From assembly GCA_016802295.1 (NCBI GenBank), contig JAESIW010000203.1, positions 654,241 through 716,785 on the forward strand: 62,545 nucleotides of DNA, written 5' to 3'. The DNA is from Brachionus rotundiformis (Eukaryota; Rotifera; Eurotatoria; Ploima; Brachionidae). Every line of letters starts with the position of its first letter. Position 1 is the stretch's first letter. Shown here piece after piece: positions 37,401-48,702 of this stretch. A program made the position numbers and the translations under genes. The notes below the pieces were generated by a model. It was not told the DNA's origin. It did no database searches and saw only the letters and a list, made by a program, of their open reading frames with translations.

Positions 37401-38097
37401 ACGTTGAAGAACTAATAAATGAAATCATGAAAACAGACCTTATAGCAGACATAGATAGAATAAAAACAGCAATTTTGATGTATGCTGATGACCTATTAAT
37501 TATGACAGACTCGATCAAAAAAATGAAAACAGCACTAAAAATATGTGAGAATTTCGGAACAAAAACTGAAATCAAATTCTATCCTACAAAAACTCAAATA
37601 ATGCATATAAATGAATCAAAGAAGGATGAAATCAGACTCGAGCTCTGTGGGGAAAAAATTGAATGGGTAAAAAAAATTAAAATACCTTGGTGTATGGATG
37701 GACGATAAATATTTTAGTAAAGAACATCTACGAGAAAGAAGACTTAGCACTTGGAGAGCTTTTTACCTACTCAAAACAAACCTAGATATATGTAGTAAAC
37801 ATCTAGTCCTCAACTTAAGGGACCCTTATTTAAAACATACGTGAGACCAATTATGTATTACGGCCTAGAAAACTGTACGATAAGTAAAGCTGAAAAGACA
37901 AAAATTCAAACAACGAAAGGCCTAATGATAAAACAAATGTTAGCCCTCGGGAAAAGGTCAAGAACAACGAACTTACTTTATGCACTGAATTTAGAATCTG
38001 TAGTCTCAAAATTAAAGAAATTAAAACTTGGATTCGCCAAGAGAGTTCTTGAAAACGATTGTACGTTGAAAATATTTAAATCAAATGAAAAAAAATT
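34445..38097 (+). pseudogene. LINE with ORF1, AP-endonuclease and reverse transcriptase, decayed
   Basis: ORF1 (about 34500-35369) has a coiled-coil-like start and an RRM-like core (ASNIVIYGIAESNNENK, then RPALLKVELKDKEATNIV). It is broken by one in-frame TAA at 35154 and a frameshift near 34610. ORF2 starts about 35470 with the endonuclease: ISICTLNCKN, IIFIQETWL, then in another frame ICILGDFNTDL and SRIDHVLI. A linker frame (36343-36702) contains KKWWDDEMKSL. The RT (36869-37708) has IDASKAFDK, KQGGPLSPKLFSIN and LMYADDLLI. After another shift, TYVRPIMYYGLEN and LGKRSRTTNLLYALNLES follow. At 38097 the similarity stops and an unrelated RT fragment begins. Relatives copy RNA into nicked target DNA; this copy is dead. 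The family recurs at 20405-20960. Confidence 0.85.
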
Positions 38098-38525
38098 GAC
38101 TCGACTTCGCCAAAGCCTTCGACCGTGTTTGTCACTCCTTTCCAGAATCAAGTTGATCAAGTGTAGATTCTGTCCCAGAATAATCGATTGGGTCAACGAC
38201 TTCTTGTCCGATTGGCAGCAGCGAGTTTTGATTGGGAAGCACAAGGCGGACTGGATTGATGTGACCAGTGGGATCCCCTAAGGTAGTGTTCTTGGGCCTC
38301 TTATTTTTGTCTTCACATTAAGCTGCCTGAAGTAGTAAGCCAACTTGTTAAGCTATTTGCAGATGACAGCAAGCTAATCGTCACAGTCCGCAGTAACGAC
38401 GACCTCTGAGTTCTTCAGAACGACCTAAATGCACTGATGGAATGGTCGAAAAATGGCGCATGCTCTTTAACGCCGACAAATGTAAGGTGATGGACTTCAG
38501 CAGAACCAACGGTAAACAAATAAAT
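38098..38525 (+). pseudogene. Second LINE reverse-transcriptase fragment, fused to the first
   Basis: In mixed frames it gives FAKAFDRVCHSF (motif A), then TSGIP, a stop, GSVLGPLIFVF (motif B), LFADDSKLIVTV (motif C) and KCKVMDFSRTNGK. It is GC-richer and of a different family (CR1/jockey-like) from the upstream LINE. The junction at about 38097 may be a template switch, an insertion or a deletion. Confidence 0.7.
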
Positions 38526-38765
38526 TTTGAACTTGTCTAAATTCTTTTTTTACAGATTGAATAAAAATATAACTTTTTTATGTTAAATGATAAATTTTTA
38601 GATTTCACTATATTCCCCAACCCAAACAATTATAGTATATATTTTACTTTTATTTTACATAATTTAATTATTATTCAGCTTTTAAATTGAGTAATAGTAA
38701 TTTCACCATCAATGTTATAAAATACAAGATTTTTTTTTAAATAATTTTTTATTTTCATTTAAAAA

Positions 38766-41700
38766 ATGCAATTAAATTTGAAGAATATAATTTGTTTGGA
38801 CTTAAGTGTCAAAACTCCTTATAAGAAAAAGAAATCTATCATAGATTTTCTTACCTCTAATGGTGCGACGGTATCTTTTATAATAAACAAGAATTCAAAG
38901 TATTTGATCATCGATGATAAATCAAATGTTGACACGTACAAATGTAGGACCGCTTTTAAGCTCAAGATTCCAATAATACACATAGACTTTTTCTATAAGT
39001 TGATACTTGACAACGATCAAGATATCAACTTAGAAAATTATATTATAAGAGATAAAACAATTGAAAATGACTTCAAAAAAGGCAAAATCAATAATGGTAA
39101 AAGATTTCTTAGATTCTTAAGCATGGCTTACGTTTCCAAGTTTAGATAGTGATAAGACAAAATCTAGTTTTGATTTAAGCAAATTCAAACCATTCGATAT
39201 CAAAAATGATCCTTTTTTGGATGAATTTGAACTAAATGGTTATCAGATACTCAAATGGATCGCTTTTCATGTATGTATATTTGATATTAAGAAGCTGTCG
39301 GAATTTTTTTATATATCTTTAATTAGATTTTAAATTTTGAAGTAAATTTTTTTAAAAATTCCTAATTAAATCAAAATTTATCCATATTAGGTTAATTTAA
39401 GAAAAGATTATTCATTCAAAAAATAATTTACATAACAGTTAAAACTTATTATTTATTTTTTTTATCTACTTGATGCTAATAAGATAAGGAAAAAACGATG
39501 CCAGTTATTTTTTTAACAAAGATTATAAATGAATCCAATCAATTCAGTAAATAATCCACATATATATACAGACTTTACCAGATACAAGCAAAAATTTTTT
39601 TTAATATTAAAAATATTAATTAAGAAATTAATCTAAAAATTAATAGAAGAAGATCATCTGAATTTTTTTTCCAGTCTTTAGTTAAAAAATCATTTAAGTC
39701 CATCTTACCAAATCACTGGTCTATTTTAAAAATTTGAATTGTTCTTTATTTTAGACCAAAAATTACAAATTTTGTTTTTATTTATATCATTATTCATATT
39801 TATTTAATTTCCTTTTTATTTAATTATAAAATATCCCAAGTGTTTTATTGAGTTTCAAAATAAGTTTTTTAATTTTCACTCGGACATGTCATTGTTTTGG
39901 ATGACATTTTATGGGCTTTTTAAGAATTTTACCATTAACAGTGATCCTGACTATAAAAAATATGTGTTTAATTGAAAAAATTATCTTAACACATCATTGA
40001 ATTAATTTTTTAAAGGAAAAAAATCAGCTTAACCATGTTCTGTTTGAAATCCACTCTAACAACAAACACTTCCGTCTTAGAGTTGAAAATATTAAGAAAA
40101 CAGATCTTACAATCAAAAATTACTACACTAATACAGGATTTGAGGCTAATGAACTATACCAACACTTAGCCAAAGGATATTTTACTGATCGCTATTATTA
40201 CGATAAAGTTTTGCCACTAAACTCTGGTTCGCCAGTTTTAAAAAACAAATATTTCGCATCTTTGGTAAATTCAAACATAGTTTCTGATGATATTGCCAAT
40301 TTCATCAACTACATATGGACTGAATCAGTCGGCCAGCTGGACAGTATATTCAAATCAAGAGAAAAATTTTATGGCTTAACAAACTCTGTGTTGGACAAAG
40401 CAGAACTTATTTTATATGAACAAAGAGATCAATTTGTAAAGCCCAAGGAAAATAGAACCAATTTTACCAATAGTTACTATTCTTCACTGCCTTTTAAGGA
40501 TTCTTATAAAAAAAAAAGCTTACTGGTACGAAAAAACCTCAATGATCAGTTTGAATTGGTACAAGTATTGCGCGATATGCTTAACATTGGTGAGGAGACC
40601 AACTGGAATTTAAAATCTTCAGTCCAGTCGATTTATCGCTCTATTGGCTGTCATATATCAGCACTTTCGCACCAAGAATTCAACGACCTAAGCGACAAAA
40701 TAAAACAAGGGCCAGAATTCGACCCAAATTTGGATATAATTAACATTTACCAAATCGATAGACCTGGTGAAGTGCTTAATTTTAACAAAAAAAATTTAAA
40801 TAATGTCCAATTATTGTACCATGGAAGCAGAGTTGGGAATTTTGTTGGCATATTGTCACGTGGTCTTTTGACACCCAAAAACATACTCTCTTCGGACACG
40901 CCCGATGGCACAGATCCGCTAGAAATGCTTGGCTTTGGAATTTATTTTTCGGATAGCTTCAAAACTAGTCTCAAGTATGCCAAAGCTAGTAGTTGCAAAC
41001 AAACTCAGCTTGTTCTTGTATGTGAAGTCGCTTTGGGAAATTGCCAAGATCTGTATGAGTGCTGTTACAATTTAGTTGAGGCACCGCTAGGCTATGACAG
41101 CGTTCATGGTGTAAAAATGAGTCCTGAAAATGGTTCTATTTTTGAGGATAGTGAATTTTGTGTTTACAGACCAGAACAATGTAAAATAAAGTATCTAATT
41201 GAAGTTAAGCCTAAATTGGCAAATATTCCAGTTTTTGATTGCTTGTTAAGCAACGATAGTAGCATATTACCTGAGGAAGCTAAAGCAGAACAAATTGAGC
41301 TAACGGAGCCAGAAGTTGCCAGAAAAGCGCAGACCTGTTTAAAAAGCTCTGATGGTAAAGATTTGCCATTAAAATCAGTGCATGTACGGGCTCAATTAAT
41401 AGATATGGTATCCAAAGTAACAATTTACCAAGAGTATGAAAACAATGAAGATAAGCCTATAGAGGCTGAGTACCTTTTTCCTTTGGTTGACACAGCAACA
41501 GTGTGCAGCTTTGAAGCGTTCATAAATGATAAACATGTGATCGGTGTGTGTAAGGAAAAGGAAGTAGCTCGAAGAGAATATAAAGAGGCTGTTCGACAAG
41601 GAAAAGGTGCTTATTTAATAGACCAAGAGACAAACGAGATATTTAAAGTTAATGTTGGTAATTTGCCTTCAAAGGCCAAATGTGTTATCAAGATAACATA

Positions 41701-44700
41701 TGTTTCAGAGATGGATATTCAAAATGAACAAATTTATTTTAGATTACCAAGCAATATATGCCAATGGCAAGTGTTTGAAGAGCGGGAAAAATTGCAAGAT
41801 AATGTGGTAGTGAGACATATTAATCGAATGAGGGCTGTAAAAAAGTCATCATTTAAGGCCAGTGTTATCATGCCTTTTGAAATAAGATCAATTAAAAGTT
41901 TTAGCCATGCAATGAAGATTAAGAAAGCAGCATGCCAGGCTGTATTGGAAATGGACAAAAAGCTGAATTCATCAGACGATGACACACTGATTATAGCCAT
42001 TGAAATTGCCACAATTCATATGCCCAGAATGTTTGTTGAAGAATATTTTGACGAGGAAGATAAAAAAATGAGTCGTGCTTGTATGGTAAGTAGAATATTA
42101 AATAGGTGTAATCTAAATTAGAACAGTTAGAAAATTATTCTATTAATTTTCTTTGATTGATTGAAAAATTTGGAGCCTAGGTTAATTTTATCTCTACAAA
42201 ATGATCAGACCATCTGATAATTCTGTCCAGGAGTTATAACGCTTTAAAAATTAAGATACAGAAAAAAATGTTTTCTTTTTAACACTAGAAAGGCCGGCTG
42301 ATTAATTACAAAAATTCCAAATTAAGATATCAAAAGAAATAGAAAAAATTTATTTAAAATACAATTAAAAAAATTAAATACTACAAGGTTAATTTAAGTT
42401 TCTTTGACTAATTTTTGATAACTTTATTTCTATGAGATAATATTTTAGTTTATATTTTTTGAAAAGGGGTTTTAAAACCCCCTCGGACTTTTTAATGTTA
42501 ACGATATCTCGTAAAAAACACAGCACAAACGCTTGAAATTTTGCAGATATTCTTATTGAGGGTCCTAGATTACTTAGAAAAGGTTGAAATTATCTATTGG
42601 AAGTTTCATCGTCCTAAATATCGAAATTGACTCATGGGGGTCATGTAGGATCATGAAGTGGCCTACGGGTTAGACTAATTTTTTTTCGAATGAAAGCTTA
42701 GGTCAAACAACATAATAAACATCTGTCCTTTACTTAAAATATTATTTTCTAAAAGAATTTTAATTCATGCTGCCTTGCACTTAATATTTTCTATCTTTTT
42801 CCCAAAACATGGCATCCAAATAATATCTTGCGGTCTTTATTTACGCAATTTCTAAGTTGGTAAAACTACAAAAAGCAAGTTGTTCCAATTTTTTCTCTAG
42901 GTTTATTTAGCTGCTTCCAAATTATAGGCATCTTATAATGTTTTGAGTATATTAACACAGTTATAATAAAAATCTCGGTTTGGGGATTTAGGCCAAGAAA
43001 TAAGTAAAACTATTTAATTTAGTTAAAAGTTATCCGAAAGAGGAATCTGAAATTTTAACATATAGTCAGCGGTTTAAATAGTTGCTAAAGCAAGCGCTTA
43101 AGCTGCAGACTAAACAATTTTATTTAAATTTAGTATCATTTGATTTTTTTAGTAGCAAAACAATGAAATTTAGTATCAGCATAAAACACAATACATTAAT
43201 TATTTTAGCTATTGAGATATATATTTTGATAGAAATTTGAAATTTTGGACATATAGCAGCATTATTGTAATAAAGCTCTTGGGAGCAAGCCCTGGAAAAT
43301 AGATTGTGTAAGCTGAGAATTTCAGTAAGAGGAAAACCTGGTAATTTCGATCAGAAGCCAGTTTTGACCATAAAAAAAGATACTGATAGTAATTAAACTA
43401 AAAAAAGCCTTAATTTTTTGAATATATATCTAAACAAAAAAAGTTAAATCCTAATTTGAAAAATTAAAATTAACTTTTTTTTATTAACTAATAAATAATA
43501 TAAAAAATCAGCAAAGTAAAATTTTTGATCAAATTTCAAGCGCTCAATCTTGCTCAAACATTTTTAGATGCTCAATTAAATTTAATCGCAGATTTTTTAT
43601 TCTTTAAACATTTCAAACCTTTTTTTTAAACTTTTGAAAAATGATTGTAATTTCTAAAAATGCAATGAAATTTAATTGCGCATCTAAAAATTTTTGAGCA
43701 AGATTGAGCGCTTGAAATTTGATCAAAGTTTTACTTTGCTAAAAAATCTATCATGTCGTTGAAATAAGGAATAAGTCGATTCCAATGAGCCAAAGTCTTA
43801 ACCAAACTGTTTTAATTAATAATAAAAATATTATATCATTCATCTTAAACTTTAAAATAAACAAAAGGTATCATTTTATCCTGAATTTGGCAATGATGAT
43901 CGGCTAGTAAAACAAGATAAACCGGAGATAAATTTTATTCTAGACTGTTCCAATTCATTGAATGAGAATAATTTAATTCGACTTTCCAAAAAACTAACTC
44001 TTTCAATGCTAAATTACATGCCCAAAGACAGCCTATTCAATGTGACAATATTTGGAACAGATTATGAAGAATTATTTCCTTATCCAATTCCAAGCAATTC
44101 CCAAAATGTAAAAAGAGCAATTCAGTTCATCTTGAACAAGGCAACGGCCAATAGAGGAAACACAGACTTACTCAATTATATTCAAAACGAAGAAATACTC
44201 AATCAATCTAAAAATTATGTTCTTATTTCAGATGGTCACATGACCAGAGCCCATGAGCTCATTGCCTATCTTTCAAAGCATTGCAATAATAGAATTTTTA
44301 CATGCAGCATTGGCAATTTAACCAACAATAATCATTTATTAAAATTGATTGCCAAATTGACCAAATCTGATTACAATTTTTATGATGAACAAAATCAGCT
44401 GAAATGGCGAGAAAAAATTCAGGACCTTATGGACAAAATTCAACAACCGCCAGCCTTAAGTGACATACAAATTGACTGGCAAAATTTTGACCAAAAAAAT
44501 GAGGAAACTTTTGATTACAATTATGCTCCAAATAGAATTAATTGTTTGTTCAATGGTCGTCGAGTTTTGGCCTATGGTTTCATGCCTAATTGCCTACAAG
44601 CGGTCCTTAAAGCATCTATAAATGGCTATGAATTCGAAACTTTGGTCACATGTCCTGAATTAATGATCACCCGTGGTGACCTAATTCACAAGCTTACTGC

Positions 44701-47026
44701 CAAAGCATTAATTGATGATTGGCAAAATGGTATTTTATGTTCAGATGACAAAATTCAAAATGACCTATTGAAGCAAAAATTGAAAAATAAGATAATTAAA
44801 TTGAGTAAAAAATTTAGCATAACCAGCGATTATACCAGTTTTGTTGCCATTGAAGATCGAGATAAGAATGAGCTAGAATGTCCTCAGGTCGAAGTAAAGG
44901 AACTGTTAAAAGAAAACGACCTGTCCATTGATATTCTACCATACATGGCTTATGAGGAAATTATGATTGACAAAGAAAAACTTGAGCTTGATGAGATTGG
45001 TGATTTTGATAGATTGATACTTTTTAATTTTTATGCCAAAAATGAGGACTTAATTGGCTCAAATGAAATAAGACTTTTCATGGCCCAAGAGTATAAAAGA
45101 CAGTCAAAGATTGACAAAGCGTTAGAATGCTATGAATTGTGTGAAAAAACTGACCAAGTCCAAGAAGCAATTGAAGAGCTTAAGACTTTTAAACCTAAAA
45201 TTATTATAAAAACATTAACTGGTAAAACCATCTGTGGTCACTTGAATGAATTAAAAACATTAAATGACTTGAAAAATTATATTCAAGATAAAGAGGGAAT
45301 TCCGAAAGATCAGCAAAAATTGATAGCAAATGGTAAAGCTTTGGAAGAAGGATTATTAAATGATTGTTCAGTTATTGACGGAACGGTGGTTCATTTGGTA
45401 CTAAGGCTAAGAGGAGGACCTATTTCAAAGGAAGAAGAGTCAATGGATGATTTGCTTGATGAAAGCGAAGAGGAAGATATGGAATTTGGCTTTTTTGATT
45501 GTGAATCAGAAAATTTGAGTTCGACGGAAACAAAAATCGAGGAAGAAGAAGATGAAGAATTAGAAAATAGATCTTTTTCATTTTTTTCGGATGATGAGTT
45601 AAAAATAGAAGAAAAACAAAGCTTTGATTCTTCAGCTGGTTCTTCAATGCCATCACTTCTATCAAACCGTAATAGGTCACGGAAAAATTGCCAAGATTTA
45701 GGATTTAAAAGACTTTCAAGAGATAAATATAATGAATCAAGCATTTCAATTAAACCAGTTGCAGCCTTTCCACCACCTGCACCAACACAATTTGGTAAAA
45801 AGCAACCAATGGCACCATCAGCTACTTTCTTATCAAGTGAAAGGCGTTCAAGTGATCAAAAGAATGGGTCGTGTTTCTCGACGACACCATGTGCAGCTAG
45901 TCAGCTTCAATTTGACTCATTTTCTTCACCATCTTTCTCGCAATCTGCAGCTTTTCAAACTCCACCAACACAATTCGGTTCTTCAATGCCATCACTTCTA
46001 TCAAACCGTAATAGGTCACGGAAAAATTGCCAAGATTTAGGATTTAAAAGACTTTCAAGAGATAAATATAATGAATCAAGCATTTCAATTAAACCAGTTG
46101 CAGCCTTTCCACCACCTGCACCAACACAATTTGGTAAAAAGCAACCAATGGCACCATCAGCTACTTTCTTATCAAGTGAAAGGCCTTCAAGTGATCAAAA
46201 GAATGAATTATGCATCTCAATGCCATTCTCTCCATCTTATCCACAGGATAATTTATGGGCAAATGACCCATTAAACCATTTTTACCTTTCAAAAAAATCA
46301 TCTGCAGCTCCAATACATTACATTGGTAGACAACAAGTGGAACAACAATCAAGAGTACATCAACATCCAAACAAACAAGTTAATTTAGTGGAAAAAGTAA
46401 ACGATTCAAGTGTTAGAAAAAGATTTATATTTGGCGAAAGTAAAAAATCATCCAAACATTTTGAAAATAAGAAACAAATGCCATTACCAATTGAAAAAAC
46501 TGATATAAATATAAATAAGAAATTAAAAATTTTTGACATTAATTCAGTAGTGGAGTTTATTAAGACAAATGTCTTGGAAGAATGCCGCAAATGTCCACTT
46601 GATTGTTTGGATTATATTGAAATAAATAAATTGAAAATAAAGTCCAACAATTATGAAATTGACTGTGCCCCTTTGATAGAATTTTTGGTCTACATGGGTC
46701 TAAACTCATTAGGCTCAAACGTTTCCAATGAAATTAAAGAATTGATAATTGACATGATTGTATTACTAATGATTTATGAAATTATTAAGCAACATAGTAA
46801 AGAGACAAAAGATATTCAAATAGAATCTTTTGAACAGCTAATTTTTAAGATTCTTCATTTTTTTGATAAACCTTGTATGTCAACTTATTCCAAAATAATT
46901 GACCAAATTGACCCAATTATCAAGAGAGTTGAATTTTTACTTGTAAAATATCCAAGTGTATGCGACACTTTGGAATTAAGCCGAAACTGGAACACCTTTT
47001 TAAAAATTTGCTTACAAATAGATTAA
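38766..47026 (+). CDS. PARP4: Vault poly(ADP-ribose) polymerase PARP4 with an embedded ubiquitin domain
   Basis: ADP-ribosyltransferase of the cytoplasmic vault particle. Exons 38766-39096, 39146-39270, 40016-42085 and 43868-47026 join in phase to about 1894 residues (human is about 1700). Order: BRCT (1-95); ADP-ribosyltransferase with His421 (LLYHGSR), Tyr462 (FGIYFSDS) and Glu532 (DSEFCVY), the complete H-Y-E set; VIT (about 602-720, SKVTIYQEYENNEDKPIEAE); VWA from about 863 with a metal-site motif DCSNS at 868-872; a ubiquitin domain at 1285-1359 ending LRLRGG; an acidic stretch; a Ser/Pro/Gln linker with a 76-residue internal duplication; and a C-terminal block (about 1722-1894, KYPSVCDTLELSRNWN) like the human MVP-interacting region. 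The long introns carry a hAT-like MITE and other repeats. A poly(A) signal AATAAA lies at 47053-47058. Family certain; the ubiquitin insert is unusual. Confidence 0.94.
42988..43090 (+). repeat. Interspersed repeat copy in a PARP4 intron
   Basis: Second copy of the repeat at 12233-12330. It contains GCCAAGAAATAAGTAAAAC, then AATCTGAAATTTTAACA, then GCGGTTTAAATAGTTGCTAA in the same order. It lies in the 1782-base intron between PARP4 exons 3 and 4. The same intron has a perfect 16-base palindrome GGGGTTTTAAAACCCC at 42466-42481. Confidence 0.5.
43510..43740. mobile_element. Hairpin MITE with 8-base target duplication (hAT-like)
   Basis: A 231-base element whose ends read AGCAAAGTAAAA and TTTTACTTTGCT, with inverted arms of about 95 bases (shared block AAGCGCTCAATCTTGCTCAA). 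It is flanked by AAAAAATC at 43502-43509 and again at 43741-43748. An 8-base duplication is typical of hAT elements. It lies in the third PARP4 intron, about 130 bases before exon 4. Confidence 0.8.
45194..45418 (+). other. Ubiquitin domain embedded in PARP4
   Basis: 75 codons in frame within PARP4 exon 4, aligned one residue short of ubiquitin (a deletion in the 52-58 loop). Conserved stretches: IKTLTGKTI, IQDKEGIPKDQQ, HLVLRLRGG. The hydrophobic patch residues Leu8, Ile44, His68 and Val70 are kept. By ubiquitin numbering Lys6, 11, 27, 33 and 48 are kept, while Lys29 and Lys63 are not. The next residue after GlyGly is Pro. There is no intron at either edge, so this is not an annotation joining two genes. 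Confidence 0.93.
45638..46205. repeat. 229-base direct duplication inside PARP4
   Basis: Bases 45638-45866 recur at 45977-46205 with a single difference (GGCG versus GGCC near 45845, Arg to Pro). The spacing of 339 bases is a multiple of three, so the frame is kept and about 76 residues are repeated 113 residues apart. The repeated peptide includes SSMPSLLSNRNRSRKNCQDL and APTQFGKKQPMAP. Confidence 0.95.
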
Positions 47027-47052
47027 AATCAATTTTAGATTTCATTTTTTAG

Positions 47053-47058
47053 AATAAA
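47053..47058 (+). terminator. Likely PARP4 poly(A) signal
   Basis: AATAAA 27 bases after the PARP4 stop codon; a second AATAAA lies near 47115. The older Tc1 element begins at 47193, so the transcript 3' end is probably just upstream of it. Confidence 0.5.
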
Positions 47059-47599
47059 TAATTTAATGCTTTTTTAATATTAGAAATTATTTTGTTTTTC
47101 TAGAGTTTATTTAAAATAAAGATAAGACTGGACTGATCTTCAAATAAACCTTCTTATTATTTTTACAACATAGGCAAGATGGTTGAGTTATACAGTTTGT
47201 TGCAAAAGTTTAGAAATTGGTTATTTTATTTATCTTAAATTGTTTACTTGTTGTTTTTTACGAAAAATTGAGTCCAAAAGAAAAAAAATAAAAGCACTAA
47301 TTTGTAGAATTTTTTTTCTCTACAATTTGATATATGACACTCGGAATAAAAATATAATTAACTTTTAAATATTTATAATGAAAAAACTTCCCTTAAAAAT
47401 GAAAAAAAAGTCGGTGCAAAAGTTTAGAAATTCGGGTAAACCTAAAGTTTTAGCAACCATTGCTACCTTTTTTCACACCTTAATGATCAATTCTTAAATA
47501 GCTTCTAATTTTGATTAAATTGTGCTCTAAAACTGCATAAAATAAATACTCTCCAACTACTTAGGTCCTTTCAAAATAGCTTAACCAAAAAATCTTAAT

Positions 47600-48525
47600 T
47601 TTGCCAAAAAATTGTCTCTTCAACTAAAAAACGATATGAAGAGACTGGTACTGTGTCTGATCGAAGCCCTTCTGGTAGACCTGGAAAGTTGACTTATAGG
47701 GATGAAAATTACATTTTTAGAGAGATAAGAAAAGACCCTACATCTAGCTATCAAAAACTCACCACTGATTTTAATTCTAAGACTCAAGGGGTTAGGATAA
47801 GTAAGTCTACTGTAAAGTGATTTCTCAAAAAAAAAGCTTAGAGTCCCATACAGCGGTCAGAAAACCCCTTTTAACCATAAAAGATAGACAAGAAAGATAT
47901 AAGTGGTGTAAACAGAGACTTAATTGGACAATTAATAATTGGTCCTGAATTATCTTCAGTGACGAGTCCAATTTTGAGGTCTTCAATCGTAAGTCAAAAG
48001 TAATCGTAAAAAGGTTTAAAAATGAAAAGTTTCATCCGAAGTTCTGTATACCAAGGTTACAAAACGGTGGAGGGTCAGCTGGTATCTGGGGATGCATTTC
48101 CTACAAAGGCACTGGTATAAGCAACATTTATACAGGACGAATTAATCAATTTGTCTACATCAACACCTTGGAAAACAACCTTTTACAATCTGTTGACCTG
48201 CAATTTGAGCCAGACGACCCTTGGATTTTTCAGCAAGATGGCGCTTCGGCACATAATGCCCACTCAGTAAAGGACTGGTTGAAAGAACAGAACATAGAGG
48301 TGCTGCCATTGTGTGCCCGTTCAACAGATCTCAACCCAATCGAGAACTTATGGTCATACATGGATGCCAAAATGGTAAACACAAAGGTAACCTCAATCGA
48401 GCATTTTAAAAGAGGTTTTACACAAAGAGTGGATAAAGATTCCAACTGAGTACGTTCAAAAGTTGATTGAATCTATGCCAAAAAGATTTTTGGCTTGTTA
48501 TAAGGCCAAAGGCGGTCGTTTTTAA
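47600..48525 (+). pseudogene. Degenerate Tc1 transposase of the older element
   Basis: Plus-strand frames give GTVSDRSPSGRPGKLTYRDE, then IREIRKDPTSSYQKLTTDFN, IFSDESNFEVFNRKSKVIVK, GGGSAGIWGCISYKGTG, DDPWIFQQDGASAHNA and LNPIENLWSYMDAK. Early stops and at least three frameshifts break it (near 47820, 47860 and 48410). The catalytic Asp, Asp and Glu positions are still visible. It is about half identical by eye to the intact transposase at 48954-49997, so it belongs to a different family of the same type. Confidence 0.9.
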
Positions 48526-48702
48526 TATTAATTTGTAAAAATTTCTAAACTTTTGAACCGTTTTTTTTTTTAATTTATTGTATCCATTTTTTCTTATGTA
48601 TTTTTTTTTCACCTAAATTTTCTTTTGATATTATGATCTTGGATTGATGAAAAAAAAAATTTGAAAAAAAAAACGCTTTTTTTTATTTTCCTACCTATTA
48701 TA

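Noticed and set aside
39097..39121. A 25-base intron in PARP4 (GTAAAA...TTAAG)
   Set aside because: It also restores a frame, but the acceptor TTTAG at 39141-39145 gives a 49-base intron with the same donor, matching the 48-53 base mode, and keeps the frame.
45391..46370. Several 67-117 codon frames on both strands inside PARP4 exon 4
   Set aside because: Low-complexity Ser, Gln and His frames that are shadows of the repetitive linker.
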